Translations under genes and position numbers: made by a program
Part shown: piece by piece, positions 13,047 through 19,651 of the stretch
Layout: every line of letters begins with the position of its first letter
Numbering within the stretch: the stretch's first letter is position 1
Notes under the pieces: generated by a model
Seen by the model: the letters and a program-made list of their open reading frames with translations, nothing else
Database searches by the model: none
What the model was told of the DNA's origin: nothing
Origin: Dehalococcoides mccartyi
GTDB taxonomy: Bacteria; Chloroflexota; Dehalococcoidia; UBA2979
Length of the DNA: 19,651 nucleotides
Reading direction: 5' to 3'
Assembly (NCBI GenBank): GCA_945888895.1
Contig: CAMDAY010000012.1
Span: 1-19,651 of the forward strand

Positions 13047-13073
13047 CTGTTCTCTCATGTTACGGGAGAACAG
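13047..13073. promoter_or_regulatory. Hairpin overlapping the FmdB promoter
   Basis: CTGTTCTC (13047-13054) pairs with GAGAACAG (13066-13073). The loop region contains the minus-strand TAACAT -10 candidate (13057-13062), 26 nt before the FmdB ATG. It could be an operator for FmdB, or a terminator of the macrodomain gene that ends 40 nt upstream. Confidence 0.45.
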
Positions 13074-13112
13074 CGCCCTCCGGCGGGGGCATTCTACGTG
13101 ACAACGTGCGCG

Positions 13113-13649
13113 TTAGGCGCGCCCCAGCGCGTCGAGGTATGCGGCGTGCGTCTCGGCATCGAAGCAGACGAGGACGACGCTCGCCGGGAGCGCCTCGACG
13201 GCGAGATGGTTGCGCACCTCCCGCAGGACGATCGGGATCGCTCGGGCGAGCGGGAAGCCGTAGATCCCGGTGGCGACCGAGGGGAACGCGACGCTCTGGG
13301 CCCCAATCTCACGGGCGGCCATCAGCGATTGCCGGTAGCACTCCGCGAGCGTCACCTCTTCGGCCGCCCGTCCGCCGCGCCACACCGGCCCGACCGTGTG
13401 GATCACCCAGCGCGCCGGGAGGTCGTAGCCGGCGGTCACCTTCGCCTCGCCAGGCTCACAGCGGCCGAGCAGCCGGCACTCCGCGAGGAGCCGCGGCCCC
13501 GCCGCGCGGTGGATCGCCCCGTCCACCCCGGCCCCGCCGAGGAGCGTCGAGTTGGCGGCGTTCACGATCGCGTCTACCGCGAGCGTGGTGATATCGCCGC
13601 GCAGCGCCTCGATCCGTTCGAGGACACCCGGGGAGTGGTTGCCGGTCAT
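13113..13649 (-). CDS. Macrodomain protein (O-acetyl-ADP-ribose deacetylase / ADP-ribosyl hydrolase type)
   Basis: The product has 178 residues and is a single macrodomain of the MacroD/YmdB type, which binds ADP-ribose and removes it from acetyl groups or acidic side chains. Motifs are GDITTLAVDAIVNAAN (18-33), GGAGVDGAIHRAAG (38-51) with the catalytic Asn/Asp neighbourhood, and the phosphate loop SVATGIYGFP (124-133). ATG 13649 has AAGGA 5 nt upstream; a GTG or ATG seven codons earlier is possible but lacks a site. It is divergent from the DUF4170 gene and is followed by the FmdB gene on the same strand after 82 nt. Confidence 0.93.
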   Translation of the reverse strand: MTGNHSPGVLERIEALRGDITTLAVDAIVNAANSTLLGGAGVDGAIHRAAGPRLLAECRLLGRCEPGEAKVTAGYDLPARWVIHTVGPVWRGGRAAEEVTLAECYRQSLMAAREIGAQSVAFPSVATGIYGFPLARAIPIVLREVRNHLAVEALPASVVLVCFDAETHAAYLDALGRA

Positions 13650-13713
13650 TGCAATCCTTCCGTAGCCCACGCCCCCCCCAATCCGCGAAGATGGGGGGTG
13701 GATCGGAGCAGAG

Positions 13714-13935
13714 ATGCCATTTTATGTCATCGGTGGAATGTACGAGGACACGACGTTCCTCCGCCTCGTGCGGCCCGAGCCGACCTCCGGGCCGTTCGAC
13801 ACCTACGAGGAGGCAGCCGAGGAGTGGTCGGGGCGCTCCCGCGCGACCATCGACATCGCGACGATGCGCTTCCGGATCGTGGAGGCGGACGCGACGCCCC
13901 CCGCAGGTGGCAGCACGGTCGACATCGAGGGGTAG
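13714..13935 (+). CDS. DUF4170-family small protein
   Basis: The product has 73 residues and matches the DUF4170 pattern: FYVIGGMYEDTTFLRLV (3-19), GPFDTYEEAAEEWSGRS (26-42) and ATIDIATMRFRIVEA (44-58). No biochemical function is known. No membrane segment or signal is present. The ATG has GGAG 6 nt upstream. It is divergent from the macrodomain gene across 64 nt that include a run of eight C and a matching run of six G, and the DUF2795-like gene follows 65 nt later. Confidence 0.8.
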   Translation: MPFYVIGGMYEDTTFLRLVRPEPTSGPFDTYEEAAEEWSGRSRATIDIATMRFRIVEADATPPAGGSTVDIEG

Positions 13936-13971
13936 CGGGGACATCGACGCGCGCGTACCGGGCGTTCTCGG

Positions 13972-13977
13972 TAGGAT
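13972..13977 (+). promoter_or_regulatory. -10 box TAGGAT of the DUF2795-like gene
   Basis: TAGGAT lies 23 nt before the GTG at 14001, which has GGGAGG between, fitting the leadered class. Confidence 0.45.
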
Positions 13978-14000
13978 GCGTGCGTGGGAGGTACCGAACA

Positions 14001-14237
14001 GTGAAGCCACACGCCGCCAAGGGCGACTACGAAGCCGCGTTCAAGGGGTTCCACTACCCCATCTCGCGCGCAGCGGTGCTGACGAGCGGCCGCGACAAGG
14101 GCGGCATCGACCGCGAGGTCGGCTACGTCCTCCGCCTGCTGCCGGAGCGCAAGTTCGCGAACGAGGACGAACTGAAGGCCGCCGTGCGCGACGTCTACCG
14201 CGCGCAGGGTGTCGAGGAGTCCGCGCTCCCGCTGTAG
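14001..14237 (+). CDS. DUF2795-like small protein
   Basis: The product has 78 residues. The core YPISRAAVLTSGRDKGGIDR then EVGYVLRLLPERKFANEDEL (about 19-58) resembles DUF2795, in which short helices end in a strand around a LPxRxF/Y-x-s motif. Members are often found in actinobacteria and Chloroflexi with unknown function. The GTG at 14001 is preferred for its GGGAGG ribosome-binding site; the very long open frame upstream of it is antisense to the macrodomain and FmdB genes and not coding. It ends in a 12-bp terminator. Confidence 0.75.
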   Translation: MKPHAAKGDYEAAFKGFHYPISRAAVLTSGRDKGGIDREVGYVLRLLPERKFANEDELKAAVRDVYRAQGVEESALPL

Positions 14238-14261
14238 CGCGTCTCTCATCGGTGAGAACGA

Positions 14262-14289
14262 AGAAGGACTCCCGTGAGGGAGTCCTTCT
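14262..14289. terminator. Bidirectional terminator, 12-bp stem
   Basis: AGAAGGACTCCC (14262-14273) pairs perfectly with 14278-14289 around a GTGA loop. It separates the convergent DUF2795-like and FKBP genes. The 3' arm contributes TCCTTCTGGTT. Confidence 0.85.
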
Positions 14290-14334
14290 GGTTGTCGCTG
14301 TATCCCCGCATCCGCGGGTCTGCGTCGAGTGGAT

Positions 14335-14937
14335 CTAGTTGTCGAACGAGACGAGCTGCACCTCGAAGTTCAGCGCCTTGCCGGCGAGCTGGTGGTTCGC
14401 GTCCACGGTGACGCCCTCGGGCCCGATCTTGGTGACCTTCGCGGGACGCCCGCCCAGCTGCACCTGCTGGCCGACGGTCAGCCCCTGGGGCGCCTCGGCG
14501 GCCGGGACCGTGATGACGTACTGGTCGCTGCGGTCGCCGTAGGCGTCCTTCGGCTCGATGTGGACCTTCTTGCTCTGGCCCACCTGGAGGCCGGTGACGG
14601 CCAAGTCGAAGCCGGCGATCACGTCGCCCTTGCCGACCGTGAACTGGAGCGGCGCCTTCCCCTTCGAGGAGTCGAACTGGGTGCCATCGTCCAGGGTGCC
14701 GGTGTAGTGGACGGAGACCTTGTCACCCGCCTTCGCCAAGCGGCCTTCCTGGCCCGGCCGGACCGTCGCGGTTCCTGTGGCCGCGCCGGCCGCCGCACCC
14801 CCTGTTGCTGACGTGGCGGTGGGATCCGTGGTCGCCGCCTGGCCACACCCGGACAGCAGCAGGATCGCGCCCAGCGCGCCCGCCACTGCCGCCGTGCGGC
14901 TCCTGCCGATGAGTCCGTGAAGTCCGAGTTTGCTCAT
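14335..14937 (-). CDS. FKBP-type peptidyl-prolyl isomerase lipoprotein, SlyD-like
   Basis: The product has 200 residues. A lipoprotein signal peptide ends in LLSGC (Cys31), followed by a Thr/Ala/Gly linker (33-60). The FKBP core has VHYTGTLDDGTQFDSS (77-92) and PLQFTVGKGDVIAGFDLAVT (97-116), then KDAYGDR (130-136). A SlyD-type insert-in-flap domain follows (about 140-185, VGQQVQLGG and VTVDANHQLAGKAL), giving chaperone activity in that family. Unlike cytosolic SlyD it lacks a His-rich tail and is exported, so it probably helps fold secreted proteins at the membrane surface. The ATG is 6 nt after a TAACGT box, implying leaderless translation. Confidence 0.93.
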   Translation of the reverse strand: MSKLGLHGLIGRSRTAAVAGALGAILLLSGCGQAATTDPTATSATGGAAAGAATGTATVRPGQEGRLAKAGDKVSVHYTGTLDDGTQFDSSKGKAPLQFTVGKGDVIAGFDLAVTGLQVGQSKKVHIEPKDAYGDRSDQYVITVPAAEAPQGLTVGQQVQLGGRPAKVTKIGPEGVTVDANHQLAGKALNFEVQLVSFDN

Positions 14938-14943
14938 GCTTCA

Positions 14944-14949
14944 ACGTTA
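14944..14949 (-). promoter_or_regulatory. -10 box TAACGT, leaderless start
   Basis: Minus-strand TAACGT ends 6 nt before the ATG at 14937, with no ribosome-binding site. Confidence 0.5.
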
Positions 14950-15033
14950 CCCCAGCCCGCCACCATCGTCCGCTCCCTACGCGGAATCCAGACGCTCGCG
15001 CGGTCGAGGGTGACGACGGCGTGCCACGGCGCG

Positions 15034-15039
15034 TAGGCT
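15034..15039 (+). promoter_or_regulatory. -10 box TAGGCT, leaderless start of orn
   Basis: TAGGCT ends 6 nt before the ATG at 15046. A GTGACG (15010-15015) lies 18 nt upstream of the box as a possible -35. There is no ribosome-binding site. Confidence 0.55.
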
Positions 15040-15045
15040 CATCTC

Positions 15046-15642
15046 ATGGCACGCGATCCGCTGAACCTCGTCTGGATGGACCTTGAGATGACCGGCCTCG
15101 AGCCGAGCCGGCACGTGATCATCGAGGTCGCGACCCTGGTGACAAACGCCGACCTCGAGATCCTCGCGGAGGGCCCGGTGTTCGCGATCACGCGGACGGC
15201 TGAGCAGTTGTCGCTGATGGACGCATGGAACGTCGGCACGCACGGCGCCTCGGGCCTCCTCAAGCGCATCGCCGAAGACAGCGTACTGATCGAGGAGGCG
15301 GAGCGAGAGACGCTCGCCTTCATGCGGAAGTGGGTCGCGAAGGGCCAGTCACCCCTCGCGGGGAACTCGATCGCCCAGGACCGCCGCTTCCTGCGTCGTG
15401 AGATGCCGAAGGTGGACGAGTTCCTGCACTACCGGAGCGTGGACGTGAGCACCATCAAGGAGCTCGTCCGCCGCTGGTATCCCTCGATCAAGACGCCGGA
15501 GAAGAAGCAGGCGCACCAGGCACTCGACGACATCCGCGAGAGCGTCGAGGAGCTGCGCTGGTACCGCCAGCACGTGTTCATCCCACCGCCGGCAGCGCCC
15601 GCCGCGCCGACGACCCCCTCGGACGCCATCGCCGCCGAATAG
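15046..15642 (+). CDS. orn: Oligoribonuclease
   Basis: The product has 198 residues; family members are about 180-200. This DEDDh 3'-to-5' exonuclease finishes RNA decay by cleaving dinucleotides and also clears pGpG from cyclic-di-GMP. Residues fit the E. coli enzyme almost position for position: Asp12 and Glu14 in WMDLEMTGL, Asp112 in NSIAQDRRFL, His157 and Asp162 in HQALDDIRES. Other signatures are YRSVDVSTIKEL and the C-terminal ELRWYR. The tail (180-198) is Pro/Ala-rich and not conserved. The ATG is leaderless behind TAGGCT, divergent from the FKBP gene. Confidence 0.97.
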   Translation: MARDPLNLVWMDLEMTGLEPSRHVIIEVATLVTNADLEILAEGPVFAITRTAEQLSLMDAWNVGTHGASGLLKRIAEDSVLIEEAERETLAFMRKWVAKGQSPLAGNSIAQDRRFLRREMPKVDEFLHYRSVDVSTIKELVRRWYPSIKTPEKKQAHQALDDIRESVEELRWYRQHVFIPPPAAPAAPTTPSDAIAAE

Positions 15643-15654
15643 CGCAGAGGGAGT

Positions 15655-15706
15655 CCTCACCCTGCCCTCTCCCGCGCAACGGGGGAGAGGGGGCGGAACC
15701 CCCTAC
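15655..15706 (-). repeat. Solitary copy of the G-rich palindromic repeat motif
   Basis: Read on the minus strand this contains GGGAGAGGGCAGGGTGAGG, identical over 19 bases to the right end of repeat copy B. CCCTCTCCC and GGGAGAGGG form a stem across GCGCAACGG. It lies 13 nt after the orn stop and may double as its terminator. Confidence 0.65.
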
Positions 15707-15774
15707 TGAACACCTCGCAACCTGCCGACACTCCGGACAAGGCGGCATGCCGGTCGCCTGAACAGAGAGCAGGC

Positions 15775-16296
15775 ATGAGCGTGCCTCGACCATCTGCTGA
15801 GGAACTGACCGAGGGCGAGATCCCCGTCTCCGCCATGAACGAGGGCGGCCCCTCCGCTCGCGTCACCGTGGCCGCGCTCATGTCCGCGCCTCTGATCACG
15901 ATCGCGCCGGATGCCGAGCTCTGGGAGGTCCGCGCGACGATGCAGGCCCATGGGGTGCACCACCTGATGCTGCGCGACCGCGGCAAGATCGTCGGCATCG
16001 TCTCCGACCGCGACATCGCCCACCGTCTCAGCGCCGCCGGACCCGGCGTCGCCTCCCGGCACGATGACGAGGCGATGCGCCGTCGCGTGTTCCAGGTCGC
16101 GTCGTACAACATCGCGTCTATCGACATGCACGCCACGATCGAGGACGCCGCCGCGCTGATCATCGAACGGAGCGTGTCCGCGCTGCCGGTGACGGATGGG
16201 GAACGCGGATACGTGGGCATCGTCACCACGCGCGACCTGCTGCGTGGACTGCTCGCCTGCGTCCTGCCCACCTCGGACACGACGAGCGCCGCCTAG
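15775..16296 (+). CDS. Two-CBS-domain protein
   Basis: The product has 173 residues. An N-terminal stretch of about 30 residues precedes CBS 1 (about 32-85: VAALMSAPLITIAPDAELWE, then GIVSDRDIAHRL) and CBS 2 (about 105-160: VASYNIASIDMHATIEDAAA, then GIVTTRDLLRGL). The repeated GIVSDRD/GIVTTRD motif is the usual adenosine-nucleotide-binding feature of Bateman pairs. With no catalytic domain attached it would act as a separate sensor, as in other stand-alone CBS proteins. ATG 15775 has AGAGAGCAGG upstream; ATG 15835 would drop 20 residues and still keep both domains. Confidence 0.92.
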   Translation: MSVPRPSAEELTEGEIPVSAMNEGGPSARVTVAALMSAPLITIAPDAELWEVRATMQAHGVHHLMLRDRGKIVGIVSDRDIAHRLSAAGPGVASRHDDEAMRRRVFQVASYNIASIDMHATIEDAAALIIERSVSALPVTDGERGYVGIVTTRDLLRGLLACVLPTSDTTSAA

Positions 16297-16349
16297 CTTC
16301 CGGGGCACGAGCGATCACCCCTCGTTTGGCACGCACCCTCTGCGTCGTC

Positions 16350-16355
16350 TAGGCT
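16350..16355 (+). promoter_or_regulatory. -10 box TAGGCT of the CoA-transferase unit
   Basis: TAGGCT lies 22 nt before the ATG at 16378, with GAGGAGG between. It shows the same hexamer as the leaderless genes but at leadered spacing. Confidence 0.5.
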
Positions 16356-16377
16356 CGCCCCGTCGAGGAGGCAGACG

Positions 16378-17658
16378 ATGGCGGACGGTGCACTGGCGGG
16401 CGTGCGGATCCTGGAGTTCTCGCAGATCGTCGCGGCCCCCTTCGGCGGTGTGGTGCTAAGCGACTTCGGCGCGGACGTCGTGAAGGTCGAACCCCTCGAC
16501 GGCGAGGCGTACCGCGCCTCGGGCGCGATCGTGCCCGGCGAGGGCAAGCGCTTCCAGTCACTCAACCGCGGCAAACGGTCGTTCGCCGTGGATCTCCAGA
16601 CGCCCGAGGGTCAGGCACTGATCCACCGGATCATCCCGCAGTTCGACGCGGTGCTGATCAACTACCGGCCCGGCGTGCCGGAACGCCTGAACATCGACTA
16701 CGACACGCTCAAGGCGATCAACCCGGGGATCATCTACGCGACGATCACCGGCTTCGGCGACCGCGGGCCGCTGGCCGGCAAGGGCGCGACCGACCTCGTC
16801 GCCGGCGCCTACACCGGGCTGATCGCGGGCGACGAGAAGATCGGCGACAACGACGAGCCCGAGCAGATGACGCCCGCAATCTCCGACTACGTGACGGGCA
16901 TCGCCTGCGCGATGTCGATCACGGCGGCACTGCTGCACCGCGAGAAGACCGGGCTGGGCCAGCGCATCGACGCCTCGCTGCTCAACTCCGCGCTCGCGAT
17001 CCAGGACTTCTATGTGATGCGGCAGGACGTCACCGACGCCGTCCTGCGCGACCCGATGGTCGACCGTCTCCGCGCGATGCGCACGGAGGGCGCGACCTTC
17101 GCCGACCAGGTGCGCGCGCGACGCGACTACCGCTGGGCCGGCGCGGGGCCACCTCGGCTGTACTACGCCGGGTACAACGTGAAGGACGGCGCGATCGTCC
17201 TCGGCTGCCTGACGAAGCCGACGCGAGCCGGCGCGCGCGAGGTGCTCGGCATGCACCACGAGACCACTGACGACGAGGCGTTCGACCTCACCGACCCGGC
17301 GCAGCAGGCGCGCGTCAGCGCGTGGAAAGACGAGATCGCGGCGAAGATGCTCACCCGCACCGCCGCGGAGTGGGTCACGGACTTCGAGGCTGCCGGGGTG
17401 CCCGCGGCGCCCGTGCAGTTCCCGGAGGAGATGGCGGACGACCCGCAGGTGCTGGCGATGGACGTGATGGTGGAGTTCGACCACCCCGTCACCGGCCACC
17501 AGCGCGTGGTGGGGCCGATGGTGCGGATGTCCGAGACGCCCACGCGTGCCTCGGGCCCCGCGCCCGCTCTCGCCGCCCATACCGTCGAGGTGCTGCTGGA
17601 ATGCGGCCTCGACGCGGCGGAGGTGGAGGCGCTGCGCGAACGGGGCATCATCCGCTAA
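16378..17658 (+). CDS. CaiB/BaiF family (class III) CoA-transferase
   Basis: The product has 426 residues, normal for the family, which moves CoA between carboxylic acids through an aspartyl-CoA thioester. The start GVRILEFSQIVAAPFGGVVLSDFGADVVKVE is diagnostic in order and spacing. The catalytic Asp is Asp170 in ISDYVTGIACA, matching Asp169 of formyl-CoA transferase. HREKTGLGQRIDASLL (187-202) and the C-terminal LRERGIIR also fit. Substrate is not readable. The start has GAGGAGG 7 nt upstream. A NIPSNAP gene follows after 59 nt on the same strand and the pair ends in one terminator, so they are likely one unit. Confidence 0.95.
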   Translation: MADGALAGVRILEFSQIVAAPFGGVVLSDFGADVVKVEPLDGEAYRASGAIVPGEGKRFQSLNRGKRSFAVDLQTPEGQALIHRIIPQFDAVLINYRPGVPERLNIDYDTLKAINPGIIYATITGFGDRGPLAGKGATDLVAGAYTGLIAGDEKIGDNDEPEQMTPAISDYVTGIACAMSITAALLHREKTGLGQRIDASLLNSALAIQDFYVMRQDVTDAVLRDPMVDRLRAMRTEGATFADQVRARRDYRWAGAGPPRLYYAGYNVKDGAIVLGCLTKPTRAGAREVLGMHHETTDDEAFDLTDPAQQARVSAWKDEIAAKMLTRTAAEWVTDFEAAGVPAAPVQFPEEMADDPQVLAMDVMVEFDHPVTGHQRVVGPMVRMSETPTRASGPAPALAAHTVEVLLECGLDAAEVEALRERGIIR

Positions 17659-17717
17659 GGTCTCAGACACGAATCCCGCCAACCGCCGCCGGCGGATCAA
17701 TAGCGAAGGAACCGGAC

Positions 17718-18038
17718 ATGCTGATCGAATTGCGCGAGTACACCGTGCGCCCCGGCAAGCGGGATGAGTGGGTCAGGATGATGGAGACGGAGATCATCCC
17801 GTTCCAGATCCAGAACGGCATCGCCGTCCTCGGCTCGTTCGTGTGCGACGACAACGAGAGTATCTACGTGTGGATTCGCCGCTTCGAGGACGAGGCGGAC
17901 CGCGTGAAGAAGTACGAGGCGGTCTACGAGAGCGACCACTGGAAGAACGTGTTACTCCCGAAGATCGGCCCGCTCGTCGACCGCGAGAAGCACCGCATCA
18001 CACGTCTGATCCCGACGAAACTCTCGCCGATCCAGTAG
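17718..18038 (+). CDS. NIPSNAP-family protein
   Basis: The product has 106 residues, one ferredoxin-like alpha/beta barrel of the NIPSNAP family: MLIELREYTVRPGKRDEWV at the start, then FVCDDNESIYVWIRRFED and a C-terminal strand ITRLIPTKLSP. Dimers of such folds often bind small organic molecules. The neighbouring CoA-transferase suggests a role in the same carboxylic-acid pathway (inference). AAGGA lies 7 nt before the ATG. The 16-bp terminator at 18058-18095 ends the unit. Confidence 0.9.
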   Translation: MLIELREYTVRPGKRDEWVRMMETEIIPFQIQNGIAVLGSFVCDDNESIYVWIRRFEDEADRVKKYEAVYESDHWKNVLLPKIGPLVDREKHRITRLIPTKLSPIQ

Positions 18039-18057
18039 CGCAGCGAGCCGCGCGAGA

Positions 18058-18095
18058 ACACAGCAACGGCGCCTCGCGGGGCGCCGTTGCTGTGT
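18058..18095 (+). terminator. Terminator with 16-bp perfect stem
   Basis: ACACAGCAACGGCGCC (18058-18073) pairs perfectly with 18080-18095 around a 6-nt loop, 20 nt after the NIPSNAP stop. The 3' arm ends TTGCTGTGT. Confidence 0.85.
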
Positions 18096-18164
18096 CCCAG
18101 GCCGCGTGGGAGCGAGACCGAGCGTGGCGTGGGTAGTGACGACTGGAGTCCGAGTGGAAACGCA

Positions 18165-18416
18165 GGGCGGCCCACCCCTGCCCCTCCCGGCGTGGGAGGG
18201 GTTCTGAGGAAGAGAACCAACTGCGAGGAGCTGCGCCCCTCACACTCCCGGCGGAATCGTGCGTTTCTAGGGAGCGATCTCGACATGCGCAAAGCAGCAC
18301 GATCCGGATCGGGACCAGAGTGCGTCGCCCGCTCGAGTTTTCGACGAGGACCAGCGCCGAAGCACAGCCCGGTTCAGAACCCTCGCCCACGCAGTGGGAG
18401 AGGGCAGGGTGAGGGT
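18165..18416. repeat. Dispersed repeat copy B, REPIN/MITE-like
   Basis: About 250 nt flanked by facing copies of the G-rich palindrome: left about 18168-18201, right about 18380-18416 ending GGGAGAGGGCAGGGTGAGGG. The interior shares with copy A the block 18223-18270 (GAGGAGCTGCGCCCC, CTCCCGGCGGAATCG, GTTTCTAG) and 18287-18308 (AAGCAGCACGATCCGGA). It fills nearly all of the gene-free gap 18096-18433. Its right end stops 5 nt before the ribosome-binding site of the hydrolase at 18434. Confidence 0.75.
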
Positions 18417-18433
18417 CTGCGGAGGAGCAGTCG

Positions 18434-19066
18434 ATGACCTCGGACGAGCCGATCGAGATCGCGGGGGAGCGAGGCGTCGTGGCGGGTCGCTTCACCTCGA
18501 GCCGGACGGGGGGGCCCGCGGGAGACGGGCGGGCGGTGTTGCTCGTCGGGGGTGCGGACGGGGGGTTCGAGGGGCCGGCGGAGGCGCTCTACCCGACGCT
18601 CGTCGAGGACTTCGCGGCGCGGGGGATCGCCTCGCTGCGCGTCGACTTCCGGCTGCACCGCTTCCCGAACGATGTCGAGGAGGGCGTCCACGATCTACTG
18701 GCGGGCATCGAGTGGCTCGAGGCCCGCGGGGCCAGGCGGATCGTGCTCGTCGGGCACTCGTTCGGCGGGGCGGTGGTGATCGAGGGGGGTGTGCGCTCCT
18801 CGACGGTCGCGGGGGTGGTGACGCTGGCGACGCAGACGGCGGGGGCGCAGCGCGTCGACCTCCTGTCGCCGCGGCCGATCCTGCTGATCCACGGACGGGA
18901 CGACACGAGGCTCTCGCCACGCTGCTCGGAGATGCTGCACGAGGCGGCCGGTGAGTCGAAGCAGCTCGCCATCCTCGACGGTGCGACGCACAGCCTGCGT
19001 CAGGCGCGCGAGGACGTACGCACGCGCGTCCTCACGTGGGTCGACGAGGTGCTCGGGACGAGCTAG
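18434..19066 (+). CDS. Alpha/beta hydrolase, dienelactone-hydrolase-like
   Basis: The product has 210 residues, cytoplasmic, with a full catalytic triad: Ser109 in the elbow GHSFGG, Asp157 in HGRDDTRLSP and His186 in DGATHSL. LLVGGADGGF (37-46) supplies the oxyanion region. It belongs to the small alpha/beta hydrolases that cleave esters, lactones or thioesters; the substrate is not evident. The ATG has GGAGGAG 7 nt upstream. The DNA directly before that is repeat copy B, so any promoter lies inside the repeat. It converges on the receiver-like gene, whose stop codon (19063-19065) overlaps its last bases. Confidence 0.92.
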   Translation: MTSDEPIEIAGERGVVAGRFTSSRTGGPAGDGRAVLLVGGADGGFEGPAEALYPTLVEDFAARGIASLRVDFRLHRFPNDVEEGVHDLLAGIEWLEARGARRIVLVGHSFGGAVVIEGGVRSSTVAGVVTLATQTAGAQRVDLLSPRPILLIHGRDDTRLSPRCSEMLHEAAGESKQLAILDGATHSLRQAREDVRTRVLTWVDEVLGTS

Positions 19067-19494
19067 ACGGAGGAATCGAGAAGCGCGAGGCGATCCGGCA
19101 GCAGTGCGGCGCGCAGGAACGAGCCGAACGAGCGAGCCCACGTGTCCTTGCAGGACGGCTTCGCGAACGTCGCGTCCACGACCAACGCGCCCGCGCGCTC
19201 AACGTCTTCGTCGGTGCCTTGATCGAACATCGCGACCAGCACGACTCCCATGCGGGCACGCCACTGCATGGCACGCTCGATGAACAGGCCGTTGCTCGCG
19301 GCGATATCCACGAGTACGACGACGGTGCTCGGGGCCGCCTCGATCCACTGCTGCGCGGCATCGGGACAGCGGAACAGCTCAATCGAGATGCTGTGATGAT
19401 CCTCAGCCGCGAGGCTCGCCAGCATGCGCGCGTCCTCCGGGCGACCATCGAGGATCGCGATCGACCGCGCGAGCGGAACAGGATTCCCCTCCAT
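19063..19494 (-). CDS. Stand-alone receiver-like (CheY-fold) protein
   Basis: The product has 143 residues with a receiver layout: strand 1 SIAILDGRPEDARML (11-25, Asp16 plus Glu20/Asp21), phosphoacceptor candidate Asp63 in VVLVDIAAS, strand 4 VVLVAMFDQGT (84-94) and the switch lysine Lys112 in FAKP. The usual acidic pair is only partly kept (LDG instead of DD/ED). No output domain follows, so it may signal by protein contact. ATG 19494 is chosen because AAGGAGG is 7 nt upstream; the GTG at 19500 is too close to that site. The frame stays open upstream to the window edge, so an N-terminal extension cannot be excluded. Confidence 0.7.
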   Translation of the reverse strand: MEGNPVPLARSIAILDGRPEDARMLASLAAEDHHSISIELFRCPDAAQQWIEAAPSTVVVLVDIAASNGLFIERAMQWRARMGVVLVAMFDQGTDEDVERAGALVVDATFAKPSCKDTWARSFGSFLRAALLPDRLALLDSSV

Positions 19495-19500
19495 CAGCAC

Positions 19501-19651
19501 ACCTCCTTGCCGTCGCCGGACGCCCCCCGGTCGGCCAGCCGACTCACCACTGCGGGCACTTTCGCAGGCGTGCGCTATGGCCCGGGTTACGCGTGTGTTC
19601 AGAATCGGTATCGCGCAGTCGCCAGCTAGATCATCGGCCAGGGGACGCAGC
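19501..19651. other. Window edge without a confident gene
   Basis: Minus-strand frames either stop near 19631 or 19626, or run in frame into the receiver-like gene without a start codon. Codon bias is weak. I see no hairpin or clear promoter here. Confidence 0.4.

Noticed and set aside
13673..13700. C8/G6 runs between the macrodomain and DUF4170 genes as a phase-variation tract
   Set aside because: The runs are intergenic and short; they could pair as a weak hairpin, but there is no evidence for switching.
13098..13998. Long plus-strand open frame preceding the DUF2795-like protein
   Set aside because: Antisense to the macrodomain gene and overlapping the DUF4170 gene in another frame; only the last 78 codons from 14001 have a ribosome-binding site and family likeness.
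16558..17700. 380-codon minus-strand open frame
   Set aside because: Antisense to the CoA-transferase, with Arg/His/Val-rich shadow composition.
1..19651. CRISPR array, tRNA, rRNA, prophage or defence island
   Set aside because: No regularly spaced repeats, no cloverleaf or rRNA-like segments, and no phage, nuclease or toxin genes were found.

Overview
This is a gene-dense, very GC-rich bacterial chromosome segment with strong G/C preference at third codon positions. I see no tRNA, rRNA, CRISPR array, integrase or transposase. The gene mix (B12-type radical SAM protein with a CCAEP tail, DUF4170, DUF2795, FmdB zinc ribbon, CaiB/BaiF CoA-transferase next to a NIPSNAP protein, oligoribonuclease, lipoproteins) together with many leaderless genes suggests Chloroflexota, possibly Dehalococcoidia or Tepidiforma-like. 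That assignment is an inference from memory; an actinobacterial relative is the main alternative.

Layout. 1-331: window edge with two strong hairpins and an uncertain gene end. 332-532 (+): small two-helix membrane protein. 2307-554 (-): a two-gene unit of a SAM methyltransferase overlapping by 4 nt a membrane-anchored alpha/beta-hydrolase-fold protein that lacks its catalytic Ser and His. 2424-2700: dispersed repeat copy A. 2810-4709 (+): a YbaK-type aminoacyl-tRNA deacylase, then a cation/Ca2+ antiporter behind a structured leader. 5224-4790 (-): universal stress protein. 5432-7836 (+): a 32-residue membrane peptide, the CCAEP-tail radical SAM protein and a c-type cytochrome lipoprotein. 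7963-8613 (+): unknown protein. 9347-8610 (-) and 9412-10677 (+): divergent RlmB-like 2'-O-methyltransferase and a large secreted protein of unknown function. 11240-10750 (-): VOC protein broken by a frameshift. 12328-11387 (-): aldo/keto reductase. 13030-12527 and 13649-13113 (-): FmdB zinc ribbon and macrodomain protein. 13714-14237 (+): DUF4170 and DUF2795-like proteins. 14937-14335 (-) and 15046-15642 (+): divergent SlyD-like FKBP lipoprotein and oligoribonuclease. 15775-18038 (+): CBS protein, CoA-transferase and NIPSNAP. 18165-18416: repeat copy B, directly upstream of an alpha/beta hydrolase (18434-19066, +). 19494-19063 (-): receiver-like protein.

The genes are mostly short single or two-gene transcription units for housekeeping, RNA quality control, stress and redox work, not one large pathway. 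Three patterns run across the window. A -10 box of the form TAnnnT sits 6-7 nt before the ATG of genes without a Shine-Dalgarno site (leaderless), and about 17-40 nt before the start of genes that have one. Transcription units end in long perfect inverted repeats, up to 27 bp. A G-rich palindromic motif related to GGGAGAGGGCAGGGTGAGG occurs six times; two pairs face each other as ends of roughly 250-280 bp REPIN/MITE-like elements.

The best candidates for unfamiliar biology are the CCAEP-tail radical SAM protein and its small neighbours, the catalytically gutted hydrolase, and the paired-palindrome repeat.
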